Positions 1 to 10,900 of a stretch of 64,000 nt of DNA are shown in pieces. The notes below the pieces were generated by a model. The model was not told where the DNA came from and made no database searches. It worked only from the letters and a program-made list of their open reading frames with translations. Position numbers and translations under genes: made by a program. Location: positions 34,504,357 to 34,568,356 of the forward strand of contig CM050690.1 in NCBI GenBank assembly GCA_027574665.1. Reading direction: 5' to 3'. Each line of letters starts with the position of its first letter. Positions within the stretch are counted from its first letter, which is position 1. Source of the DNA: Rhynochetos jubatus. Taxonomy: Eukaryota; Chordata; Aves; Eurypygiformes; Rhynochetidae.

Positions 1-67
1 TGCCTGGCGGAGGGAGCCGTGGGCTGCGGGAGGCGCGGCGCCGGCCACCGCCTTCCTGCTCGGCGAG
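1..67 (+). other. GOLM1: GOLM1 probable non-coding exon 1 (5' UTR), partial
   Basis: GC-rich sequence ending in CGGCGAG directly before GTGAGG, a strong donor. It has no ATG in frame with the GOLM1 reading frame, and the start codon is in the next exon, as in mammalian GOLM1, which has an untranslated first exon. The transcription start is not visible and may lie left of the window. Transcript data would settle it. Confidence 0.5.
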
Positions 68-1000
68 GTGAGGGGAGCTGCAGCGCCTGGGGCTGGGGCG
101 GCCGGGCCTTGCCGCGACTCCCGGCCACCCGCGCGGCCGGTGCGGAATGCGGGACCCCCGGCCCGCCGCCGTTCGGCTGGCCAGCCCCGCAGGGCTCGTC
201 TCGGCCGGCTCCGGCAGTCGGCGGGGGGGTGGCGGGCGGGATGCGAGCGGCTCCTCCGGCGCAGGGGGGTGCGAGTGGGGGTGGCAGCCGCGGGTCCGGC
301 GGGGCGGGCGGTCCCCGTCTGCGGGCGCCGTCCCGCGGGAGCTGCGCCGCTCGCCGCGGGGGGATGCCGGCGGGGGTAGCGCAGAGGCTCGCCCCGGGTC
401 CGCCTGCGCGCAGCTCTGACGCTGGTATCAGGGTGTTGCTGTTCAGGGTATTACTGTATCCTTCAGCCGGTCCCCCCATTGGGGTCTTTTGGGGCAGAGG
501 GGCGCGCGCGGACCCCGCAGGAACTCTGGATGCTCGCAGCGGTGATACCAGGAATCGGGAAGGGCCGTGACAAGGCAGGGCGTGGGAGAACCTCCTGCGG
601 GCTGCCCTTCCCGGGAAGGGTGAGAGCAGATGGGCTTTCGAGGTCCCTCCCGAGCGGGGCTGTTCGCCCTCCTCCGGAGCCAGCCGCGCCGCTCCCCGCT
701 TCCCCTGCCCGCGGGCAGAGCTCTCCAGCCCTGATGCCCTCGCCGAGGCGGCCGATGGCGTTTCCCGAGGCTGTGAGTCGGGAGGCCTTCCCGCCTCGCC
801 GCCCCGGAAACTTCGGCTGGGGACAACCGCAGGTACTGGGTCTGTTTCCTGCAGCCAGGAGTTTACCTTGCGCCGGCCCGCTGGGTTCCTTCGCCGTTGG
901 TCCGGTTTTTAATGGACCTCGCTCTTGGGCTGGGTCTGTTCAGATGGCCCTTCACCCTTCCCCTGAGCAGCACGTTGCTCCTGAAGAACTACGCGCGGCG
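1..1000. promoter_or_regulatory. GOLM1: CpG island at the 5' end of GOLM1
   Basis: The first kilobase is very GC-rich and full of CpG dinucleotides, unlike the AT-rich rest of the window. CpG density falls off between about 950 and 1400. It surrounds a probable first exon that ends at a good splice donor (GAG then GTGAGG at 68). A CpG island over a non-coding first exon is the usual layout of a broadly expressed vertebrate gene. Long open frames here are a by-product of high GC and not genes. The island probably extends left of the window. Confidence 0.85.
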
Positions 1001-4000
1001 TTGGGTGGGTTTTGGGTGGTTTTTAATTTCCCCAGGGCGAGGTTTGCACGTTTGACAGAGCGAGGGTACGTGTAGCGTTACGGGGGGGATGGTGGCAGTT
1101 CTGCGGTGTTCTCACCGCGTATCTAAACCGTACTCCGTTTCCTAATGTCCTTTATTAAGATCCAGCGGGTGTCCTGTTGGGATCGTGTTGTATGGGAAAA
1201 ATGCCCACAACAAATTATTTTACTAAAAAAAAAACGAAGAGCCGAAGTGTTGATACTCTCCCGGTGTGTAACTTTGCTCGTTTAGTTATGTTTTCGTACG
1301 CAGCGTTTCCAGGTCGTAGTAGCATCGCCTACAAGTGCACAGAGACAGCGTGTCCGGAAACTTTGTGCGGGTATTTTAAAAGATTTTTTTCAAGTTACCT
1401 TCGGTTACCCGGCATCCTTCATCAGCACAGATGCCTATCTTAACCTCTGGTATCTTTTTAGCTACACGCCTGTTTGGGATTTCCCTTCAGTCAGATAAAG
1501 GGCAGGACGTTCTGGGTGATCGGTTATTAGCTTATGGTAAAGCAGTCGTTTGAAAGAAGAGATACTTCCCGATTTGAAAAATAATTGATGGCGGGGTGGC
1601 AGCCGTCACCCTCCACCGAACAAGAAACGCTTTGTCTGTGCTTTTCGTACTCTTCGGATCTGTTATTTGTAGTTGAAAGTGCTTTGGCAAAGGCAGACCG
1701 GAGGTCTGGATGGAGTATCAAATGATCGTTATTCTGAGAACGACGAGAGTGCAGTTGCTGAACGTGTTGTGCTGTAAATGCTTCTCCCCCGCCTGTTGCT
1801 GCTTGATAACGTGGGCAAGTAGCGACTCACTGACTTGATGCAGCATCGGTCTTTTGGTTTTAATTCTTTATTTGGGTGGTTGCCACTTCGAAGTGAGCCA
1901 TTCGTCCAGTGGCTGTTGCTGAACGTTTCGGGAGGCTTTTGCTGGTTGTGGGTTTTTTTTCTCCTTTCAGCCTGCAGTTTGTGGATTCCCGTAAAAGGTA
2001 CTTAGAAAGTTTGTGGTCAGCAGGCTGAAGTTCATCACACGAACTCCTGTTACACTTGCGTACTTGATAAAAACCCCACCCCCAAACACTGTTGCTGCAG
2101 AGGGTGGTAAGAAATCTGTGTGCGGTGTGTTGTGGCCGTATATTAGACACGGTGTCTGACCCCTGCAGCAGGCGGTGCACCCTTGGAAAAATACAGGTTG
2201 CTGCTGGCTGTACCTGGTTCTTGCTGTGGGGCTGCGGATGGTGGTACTTGTGGGTAACATCCAGCCAGGAGTGAGAACCAGCCATTGGATTTATCTTTCA
2301 AGGACGATCACTGAAGTTTGCCATATATAAAACTAAAAAGGAAAGTGTTTGACTCATTTTTGTCACCTCTATTTCCACCTGCCCCTGAACCATCACCTTT
2401 TTGTTTGGCAGACTGGGCACACAAATGTTTATTCTCTGATTCACTTTTTTAAAAATCACTTTTTTTAAAGTGTTGGGATTTTTTGTGTTTGTGGGATGTT
2501 TTTGTTTGTTGTTGGTTTTTTTTTTTTTAATAAACCCCAGTTTCTAGTACTTTTTAGTCTGATTTGGTCATGTTGTCAGTGGAAGAAATTTTGATTAGCT
2601 CGCTTGATTAAGCTGGTATATTTTTGTTCGAGCAGTCAGACATAGGAATTTCATGGCAATACCTAAAAAAAAAAAAAAGTGGTAATTTCTTCCAGAATCT
2701 CACTGAAAAATCGGGGAGGAATCTGCAAAAGGGGGTGATGGCACCACTGTCTATCAGTGGGATCCCTTGGTGGGAAGAGCTTTCCCCCAACTTGGGCCGA
2801 GCGGTTGCCTGTTGGCTGGGATACAGTTGTGTGTCCGCTCAGTGCTGTCTGGTAGCCCCTGGGTACTTGTCATCTGCTTTTTTTCCCTCCTTTTCGTCTC
2901 TGATTATGGCCCTTTCTTTCCAAAGTGGTTTTCCTAGGGCTCTGACCTTCGCTTTTCAGTGGTCGATCCAGCTGCACATGGTCTTCATGTGCTGCTCTGG
3001 CTTGCGCTGGCTTTGCACCGCGGGGTGGCTGGGTGGTGGAGGCAGTCGGTAGGCAGGTGGGGGGTAGGGGACCCCTTTTGCTTTCCTCCGTTTGTGTGCT
3101 GCTTTTATTCAATTCTTCGTCTGTTGTTCCCGCTCAGCAGGTCTTACGCAGACAGACAGAGCTGGACCTTGTGGGCAGGGAGATGCGTCTTTCTGTCCTT
3201 CAGGGAGTCTGCGGTGCGCAGATTGTACCGCTCGCTCTCTGCCTCTAACGTCTTGAGACTTAGCTGGCACGGTTGTTCGTTATCTGTAGTGGCAGATTGC
3301 TGGGTACCAGCTATCCTACTTCAGCCGAGTACAGTGAGAGCAGGAATTGCTCAGACTGTTGGCATATTATGTTAATATGGGAAGTAAAAGTGTGCTGTGT
3401 GTTAATTTGCTTGACTGTCTCAGAGTCTAAAACATCTTCCTCTCAGTGAAGCACCGCTAGGTTGGCAAAGCAACAGGATGAAATCTCTGGTTCAGAAGTC
3501 CGGAGTTTCATGCCCCACCAAATGTAGAGCATTATGCACGTGATACAGCGTCTCGTTTTCGCATCTGTAGTCAACGCACATGGAAGATGGATCCCTTCAT
3601 GTTCAGTAAAATCACTTTCTTACCTGTAAAATCAGAAACATACTGTATTTTCAACTCAAATAACTGTGCCAAACCAGATGTTTCCTGGAAAACAGCATCT
3701 ACAAATACATCCCATGTAAATGTACTCACTGGCCCGATTTGCTTCCCTCTCCTCCAGAATACGTTCGTGCGTGTATCTGTGGTAGCAAGTTAAACAGTTT
3801 TTAAACTGATGAAAGAGGGAACATAAATATTGCTACTGAGGTAACGTTTTGGGTCTGCCCTATGCCCGTGGGAGGTCCTGCTGTCTGTTTCATCTCTTTC
3901 TTCTTCCTTTTGTCTTTCCTTCTGTTGAGTATAAAAATACATTCCCAGTTAACATGAATTATTTAAGGGCAAACAATACTTGATTTTCTAGAGAGAACAA

Positions 4001-4440
4001 CTTATTGAAATGAAGCATACTTTAGTGAAACCAGCGCTTTCTTGCCTGCTCGTTTTTAATTGAAAACAGCAGAATAGTCACTGGGGCTGCTGGATTTGTG
4101 TACTTGGTAGGTCTGTTGGCATTCCTTTAACATGGCTTTGCCTGTGCTTTAAGCTGCACGGTGAACCAACCATTCTTCCTTTGAACATGATAGTTGCTTT
4201 ACCTCTGAAAATTTCTGAGCTAAACAGTTAGTCCCATGTATTTATCCATTAGTCACATTCCAGTGCAAGTTGTTGCTGCTGATAACATGGACCACTTCCT
4301 CGGTTTCTGACTGCTAGGAGGAAAATACCAATTGTTTTTTTTCAAGTAGCATGTTGAACGATGCTCTGTGTCTTGCAGTGCTATGTTTAGTCATTTTTCT
4401 GTGTTTCCAAGTGTACCAATACTCTTACAGCGAGGGACAG

Positions 4441-5150
4441 GATATGAATGATACCAAGCTGATGACACCCAGCTGTGTGGTGCAGTCAACACGCTGGAGG
4501 GAAGGGATGCCATCCAGGGGGAACTGGGCAGGCTGGAGAGGTGGGCCTGTGCCAACCTTATAGAGGTCAACAAGGCCAAGTCCGGCACCTGGGTGGGGGC
4601 AGTCCTAAGCACAAGTACAGACTGGGCAGAGGGTGGATCAAAAGCAGCCCAGAGGAGAAGTACTTGGGGGTTCTGGTGGGTGAAAAGCTGAACATGATCT
4701 GGCAGTGTGCGGTGGAAGCCCAGAAAGCCAGCTGTATCATGGGCGGTGTCCTGAGAGTTGGGCTTGTTCAGCCTGGAGAAGAGAAAGGTCTGGGGAGACC
4801 TTATAGCAACTTCCAGTACCTGAAGGGGCCTACAAGGAAGCTGGGGGGGACTTTCTACAAGGGCCTGTAGTGACAGGACAAGGGGTAACAGGTTTAAACT
4901 GAAAGCGGAGAGATTTAGATTAGATATCAGGAAGAAGTTCTTCCTGGAGAGGGTGGTGAGGCACTGGGACAGGTTGCCCAGAGAAGCTGTGGGTGCCCCA
5001 TCCCTGACAGTGTCCAAGGCCAGGCTGGATGAGGCTTTGAGCAACCTGGTCTAGTGGAGGGTGTCCCTGCCCATGGCAGGGGGGTTGGAACTAGATGGGC
5101 TTTAAGGTCCCTTCCAACCCAAACCGTTCTATGAATCTATCATTCTATGA
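4441..5150 (+). mobile_element. CR1 LINE fragment, sense, 3' end present
   Basis: The stretch starts in the CR1 ORF2 C-terminal region (text around TGATGACACCCAGCTG) and continues through the conserved 3' part with AGAAGTTCTTCCTGGAGAGG. It ends in the hallmark CCTTCCAACCCAAACC followed by ATTCTATG-like repeats. It is 5'-truncated as usual for CR1. It also seems to lack an internal piece near 4740, where the text jumps from the CCAGAAAGCCAGC segment to the TTCAGCCTGGAGAAG segment. No intact ORF remains. Confidence 0.93.
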
Positions 5151-6930
5151 CTTCATGACAGGTTCCGATCTAGGTTTTTTGAAATGTTGTGTTTTATTTT
5201 GGTAACCCAAAGTAAATGAATTGTCTTGTTCATGGGTGATGACCACATCAGTGCTGATCATCCCCATCCTCCACCTCTCATTCTTGCCACTTTGGAGATC
5301 TTGGTTTTCATGGAATCTGTGTATGGTGAGGTGGCTCTGTACTTCTCAGGTGCTCTTCTTCATGTGGCACTGCCGGAGAATGGTCTCTGCGAGATGTATG
5401 TGTTTCTGCAATTCTTAGCTTTGCATTGGAAATTTGTGCTTATCTCTGTGTGTCTTAGTCTATTGTATCTTGATTTTTTTGCCTTACAACAAAAACACAT
5501 GGTTCCTCCCCATGCCTTTGCTTGTCCCGTTGACCTTACGTTGGCCGTACGTGGCCCGGTGGGTGTCCACCAGCGCTGTGCTGCACGCGTCGGTTTGCTC
5601 CATAGCTGAGGTTTCCTTGGGCAAGGAACTCGGGCCTCGGGTGTTGGACCTGTGCAGTTATGCGTGCTTTTTTTGGTTTGTTTAGTGTTGGAGGCGTTGG
5701 GGTTGTTTTGTGTGTGTGTACACGAAGAGGCAGCATTTTCAGGAAGCAGCGTTTTACTCTTCAGCTCCATATATACCCCGTACCCAGATATAAACAAATT
5801 AACAAACTTTTCAAATGAGCAAGTAGATTTGAAACCTTTCCCAGACTGGCAGTATTGTTCACTCCCTGCTGAGGAAATGGAAGGCGGGTTGTATCTTAAA
5901 TTGAATGCAAAGCAGAGATTTGGCAGGGGGTGAACGTGCACACTGAAGTGTAGGTGAGCTGTTGGAGGCCACAACTGCTGGACGGGCAGTGGAATCAGCA
6001 TTCTGGTACCCGCTAACTGCTGGCATCGCCTCCTTCCCCTGTGGTTACAGCGTATGGCCACACGTAAGCCCTTAGAGAATTGCTACCATTTACTGATTTT
6101 TTTTTAAACACTTCACTACCTGTGAATTGCATCTGTGGGGAAGAAGTTGGTTTATTTAAAAGCATGCACCCCGAGAGGCTGTACGGTATATTAACAGTAA
6201 ATGTACCCACTTCAGATTCAGTTGGTATCTTGCAGCGCGTCTGTGTTTGATGGTCTTTGGTCAGTGCTCATTTTTGCTGGCTTTGTCTGCAGGAGTGCAA
6301 AAAGAAAAAAGGTTGAACGTGGTTTACAAGAGAGCAGTCTGTTACAAACTGTGTTCGAGATTCCCAGTGAAGTCTGAGGATTCGTTGAGCTACGTGCTGT
6401 TGCACTCATTAAGACCAGTTTTTATCATCTCGTAGGATGAGTATGGCCTAGTGCATACAGAATTGCAACTGCCCTTTGCCCCCTCTTTTCCTGTTAACCT
6501 GGGTGGTTCTGCAGAAACAACCCACGTCTCAATAGGAGCCAGCAGTACCCTTGGTACTGATCATTCGTTAAAGCAAGGTTGTTTATTTTGTGTTAGAAGC
6601 AGAGAAAGCAGCTGAGGATCAAACCAAACGTGACTTAATGCAATTTACCATTGACATGAACAGCGTGTCTGCTAATCTTTTTTCCTTTTTTTAAGATTTC
6701 CTTAAAGTAATTTGGTTCAGCCTGATTGATTTATTTATTTACAAGCTTGGAACTGGAAAGTTAAAGTAGTATTATCAGAGGGAATAAACTGAAACTTACC
6801 AAGTTTGGGAAGCAAAGTGCAAATTACTCCTGAAACAGTGAGACTAAGATTATTTTCTGACTAAATGAGATAACAAGGAATCTATCCTCTATCTGTAAAC
6901 CATTGCTGCCTAATTAGCTATTTGGGTGGA

Positions 6931-7513
6931 TGTTGTGGTTTAACCCCAGCTGGCACCTAAGCACAGCACAGCCGTTCACTCACTCCCCCCCGGTGGGACG
7001 GGAGGGGAATCAGAAGAGTAGAAGTGAGAAAACTTGAAGGTTGAGGTAAAGACGGTTTGATATGTAAAGCAGAAACCGTGCATGCAAAACAAGGAATTCG
7101 TTCACCAGTTCCTGTCGGCAGGCAGGTGTTCAGCCATCTCCAGGAAGTCAGGGCTCCATCGTGCGTCACGGTTACTTGGGAAGGCAAACACCATAACTCT
7201 GAATGCCCCTTCCTTCCTTCTGCTCCCCCTGAGCTTTATATGCTGAGCATGACGTCATATGGTCTGGAATATCCCTTCAGTCAGTTGGGGCCAGCTGTCC
7301 CAGCCGTGTCCCCTCCCAGCTTCTTGTGCACCCCCAGCCCACTCGCTGGTGGGGTGGGGTGAGGAGCAGAAGAGGCCTTGACTGTGTGTCAGCACTGCTC
7401 AGCAGGAACTAAAACATCCCTGTGTTATCAACGCTTTTTCAGCACAAATCCAAAACACAGACCCATACCAGCTACTGGGAAGGAAATTTACTGTACCCCA
7501 GCCAAAGCCACCA
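6931..7513 (-). mobile_element. ERVL-type solo LTR, antisense to GOLM1
   Basis: On the + strand it begins TGTTGTGGTTTAACCCCAGC and ends near CCAGCCAAAGCCACCA, which is the reverse complement of a common neoavian ERVL-type LTR. In its own sense (-) it carries a TATAAA box (7240 to 7235) and a perfect CRE TGACGTCA (7250-7257). No internal retroviral sequence adjoins it, so it is a solo LTR. GGTGGA occurs on both sides (6925-6930 and 7515-7520) and may be the target duplication, offset by one base on the right. The family name is from memory and unverified. Confidence 0.85.
7250..7257. promoter_or_regulatory. Perfect CRE motif (TGACGTCA) in the solo LTR
   Basis: An eight-base palindrome matching the ATF/CREB site. 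It lies 10 bases from a TATAAA on the - strand (7240 to 7235) within the LTR U3-like part. This is the expected geometry of an LTR promoter firing leftward, antisense to GOLM1. Activity is not shown by sequence alone. Confidence 0.6.
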
Positions 7514-7810
7514 TGGTGGAATATATGATAAAAGGATGTCTGGTTTGTTCTGTCTATTGCAGATTTTTATCATATTGTTAGGAATAGTCAAGATTTCCGC
7601 CTCAAGTCCATGTGAAACTTTATGTACAAGATGATAGTATGAGAAGGCCTTTCCTCATCCTTCGGAGGGAAATATTTAGACAGTGTGCCTTCCTTGCTGG
7701 GTGTCATCCCGTCAGCCAAGAGCTGTTGTATTACTGCATTAAAGTTTTGTTGTGTGTATAAAATAGCCATAGCAGAGGATGCAGTATAACATGTCTGTTT
7801 TAATTTGCAG

Positions 7811-7984
7811 GTTTCCACACTGTTGTGATTCTTTGGGATTGATTTTTTTCTTGACATGGTAGGGCTAGGAAACAGCTGCCGAGGGATGAAGTCTCCGCCG
7901 CTCCTCGTGGCTGCGCTCGTGGCGTGCATCGTTGTTTTGGGTTTCAATTACTGGGTTGCCAGTTCCCGCAGCGTGGATCTGCAG
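7811..7984 (+). CDS. GOLM1: GOLM1 exon 2: start codon, cytoplasmic tail and membrane segment (residues 1-43)
   Basis: Acceptor TTTGCAG ends at 7810 and donor CAG|GTAACT begins at 7985. The first 45 bases are 5' UTR with an in-frame TGA; coding starts at ATG 7856. It encodes [15 protein letters not shown], then a hydrophobic stretch with [13 protein letters not shown], then ASSRSVDLQ. This is the GOLM1 N-terminal signal-anchor, almost identical to mammals. The exon ends in phase 0. Confidence 0.96.
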
Positions 7985-10900
7985 GTAACTTTCCTGTTGC
8001 TCTGCATGTCGTTTCGTACTTGTGTGTTTGGTAAATGCTGTCCGCAACAAGAAGGATGCTTCCCCTGCCCGTGGTGGGCCAGGAGCTTCAGCTTGTTGTA
8101 GGAATTTTCACGAGTATTACAGTTGTTGCTTCTCAGGAGTGGGAGATGGGGGGAATGAATGGGAGGAGTCCTGCTTGTAGGTGAGGGGCACCCAAAACTT
8201 GACACCCTGTTTGGGTGGTACTTGTGACTTCTGCTCACACAAGGCATTCAGCTATCTTGCGCTGTTTCAGTTTACAGGTCTGGCAAGTGCCATCCTCTTG
8301 TTTTTGTTCCTAAGTGTGCGTGCAGACTGTCACTGTAATCGGAATGGGCATCGGCAGCTTGCTCATCTCCCTGGATTTTTTTCCTTCCATGGCCCACAAG
8401 GATGTACGCATGCTTTCCCACCAAGTACGTGGAGATTTAGCTTGTTCTGAAACAGTCTAAAAATCGGAATTTGTGTTTCTTGGAAACCTTTTCTAAAGAG
8501 GGCACGCAACTCCCATGGAATAATTACCTTGTCTGCTGTTTTTTTAATGGTAACTGTATTTTCTGTCACTGTTGAGCTGGGTTTTAATCCTTTCTGGAGC
8601 GCGCGTTCTGATGTTGAGGAGTACACAAAGTGTATGGTTTGTGACAACGTGTGCCTCATCAGGGTATTTTTGTGGTTTGGTTTGGTTTTAACAAGCAAAC
8701 CTAAAAACTAATAACCTGGTGATTAAACATGACTGAGACTTCCTCCCAGGTTCTGCTGAATGTGCATCCTCGTCGTAATTGAGCCAACTTTGGGTACTGA
8801 ATTGACAGCTGTACGAATCAAGCTCCTCTTTCACCTCAGAGTGGGCGCTGTTCAAACCGGACGTGTGTCTCTGGCCATATGGTTAAGGGTATATCTTAGC
8901 TTTTTCTTGGTGGACGGGGTGATGCTCTGTCTTCTGGGACTCTGGTCATCCCCTGTTTATCCTTTAGTCCGTGGCCGCAGGATGGTGGCTGCCAGCAGGT
9001 AGTTAACTCTGTCAGTAGTGATGAAGCTTTGCTGCATAGCCGTGAGGCATCTGGTAGGGAGGAAAATAATCCACCATGCTACTTTATTCTTGATCTCAAT
9101 AACCTAGAGACGTAAGGTCCTCTTTAGTGTTACTGATTTACTGTGTCATCCTGTATGTTAGCTGGAAAATCACTTCCCTTCTGCATCGTCATGCACTCGG
9201 AATGAAATACAAACATAGGCAAAGGCGCAGATGAAGCTCTGTCAGCCCGTTTGTTGGCAAGACTTTGCAGTTATGACTGAAATGAAATAAGTGCTTTTCT
9301 TTGCTCTTCCCTTTAAACAGCAGGTGTTTTTCCTTCCCCCCCTCCACTCAGTTCTCTTGCTTTCTGTGGCAGAGAAGCAGAGTAGGTGGGCAGTAATATG
9401 CAGCATACTGTGGTCTAAGAAGATCTGGTCCATTTCTGGAGTCTTGGAAGATGCAGTTTTTATTATATCTATTTTTTTTTTTAATCCACATGAAATCCCC
9501 CTGTCTTTCTACCTGGGTAGATTCTGTTGATGTTCCCCTCCCCTGCCTCCTGCATGTCTCTGTACTCTCCCTTACTACCAAAATGTCTAGAAGCAATGTC
9601 CTGCAGAACTAAATCTGTACTTTAAAAAACAAAAAGGAGGAGAAGAAAAAAAAAAAAGGTAAAGAGGCAAGCCTGATGCTGCCACAACTTTTCCTTTACG
9701 TTACTGTGTTTGTATGTGACACTGTCAAATTTTCCTCTGACCGACACTGCTCTTTGGCCACTCAGGAGCGATGGCTTTCTGTTTATAAATGAGTTTTTCT
9801 CACACATGTCTTTGTGTTACAACAGACGTGTGTCAGTTGTTTAGGTAAAAGTTGGGCAGTGTTGTCCTCCCTCCACTCTTTCCCAGGCCTTCCAGGAAAA
9901 CGTTTGAGAGATGAGTTTTCCCTGTGAGTTTACAATTAACACTGGGAAGTGCAGTGATGTCAGAATTGTCTGGATTAAATTTTAAAAAAAGGTTTGACCT
10001 TTGTCACGAAAGGGGGACTCTGCTGAGTGGTTTAGGCTGCTTAAAAGATCAACGTCACAGATATTAGGGGAAAAGCTATTATTTTTAATATGGATTTGTG
10101 AGGAGAGTGACTTAACAGACTTAAGTGGCAAGGTCCACTCTACTACTTACTTGACACGGAAAAGCATAGAAAGGCAAAATCAAATTAGCAACGGATTAAA
10201 ATGGGTTGTACATGAATTAAAATTCATTCACAGAGTCAGGGAAATCAGGTCAGAATGGGATTGTTGTGATGCAGACTAGGGAAAAGGGGCAAGGAAATTC
10301 CTCCTGTTCAGTCACGAGGTTCAGAGTGGACCCCCGTGCTTTCTAAACTCCTCAAAAAAAGAAGTCTGGGTGCAGCTGAATCCACCCCTAGTCCCAGACC
10401 TGGTCGATGGTTTATGACTAAGGAATTAGGGAAAGGATCACAGCGTGTGGAGTTTTGTGCTGGGCTGTGTGAGGTATCACCGGAAGACACAATATGTTGA
10501 TGACGTAAACATCGTTAGTTCTGTTAAAGGTGGTGTTCCTTGAATGTATTGGAGAAGAGTCCGGCAAGAGGGAAGCGTTTCTATTTGCTTTGACTAATTT
10601 GCTCTTCCTCAGGGTCGGATCCTGGATCTCGAAGGCAAAGTCCGGAGGGCGGCAGCAGAGAGGGGCGCCGTGGAGCTCAAGAAGAATGAATTCCGAGGGG
10701 AGCTGGAGAAGCAGCGAGAGCAGATTGACAAAATCCAGTCCTTGCACAGCTTTCAGATGGAAAATGCCAACAGAGTACATCAGGAAGAGAAGGTAGGGCC
10801 TTTTCTAGCCATAGTTTTCTGTGAGACTGGTTTACCGAGACACTCTCTGCAACAGGGTAAGGTTGCTCAAGTGTTCCAGCTGATGGGCTTTCAGTCAGTG

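Larger units (their letters stand above)
68..7810 (+). other. GOLM1: GOLM1 intron 1 (probable)
   Basis: Non-coding interval between the putative donor at 68 and the acceptor TTTGCAG at 7804-7810. It holds the rest of the CpG island, a CR1 copy (4441-5150) and an ERVL-type solo LTR (6931-7513). T-rich and A-rich runs lie near 2460-2530 and 2666-2680. I recognise nothing else; open frames at 5221-5690 show no family signature and no splice context. Confidence 0.6.

Noticed and set aside
19..570. 183-codon open frame at the left edge
   Set aside because: It lies in a CpG island, where stop codons are rare; composition is Gly/Arg/Ala/Pro noise and overlapping frames are equally open. No family signature.
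4391..5044. 217-codon open frame on the - strand
   Set aside because: It is antisense to the CR1 copy at 4441-5150; reversed CR1 sequence often has such frames. The similar frames at 29970-30179 and 62097-62411 are from the same cause.
5226..6061. Open frames of 127 and 233 codons in GOLM1 intron 1
   Set aside because: They overlap on opposite strands, have no recognisable domain, no splice context and no codon-use signal.
9646..9658. A-run after AAAAAGGAGGAGAAG as a retrogene tail
   Set aside because: No coding sequence precedes it on either strand and no target duplication was found. The same applies to the A-runs at 18409 and 25905.
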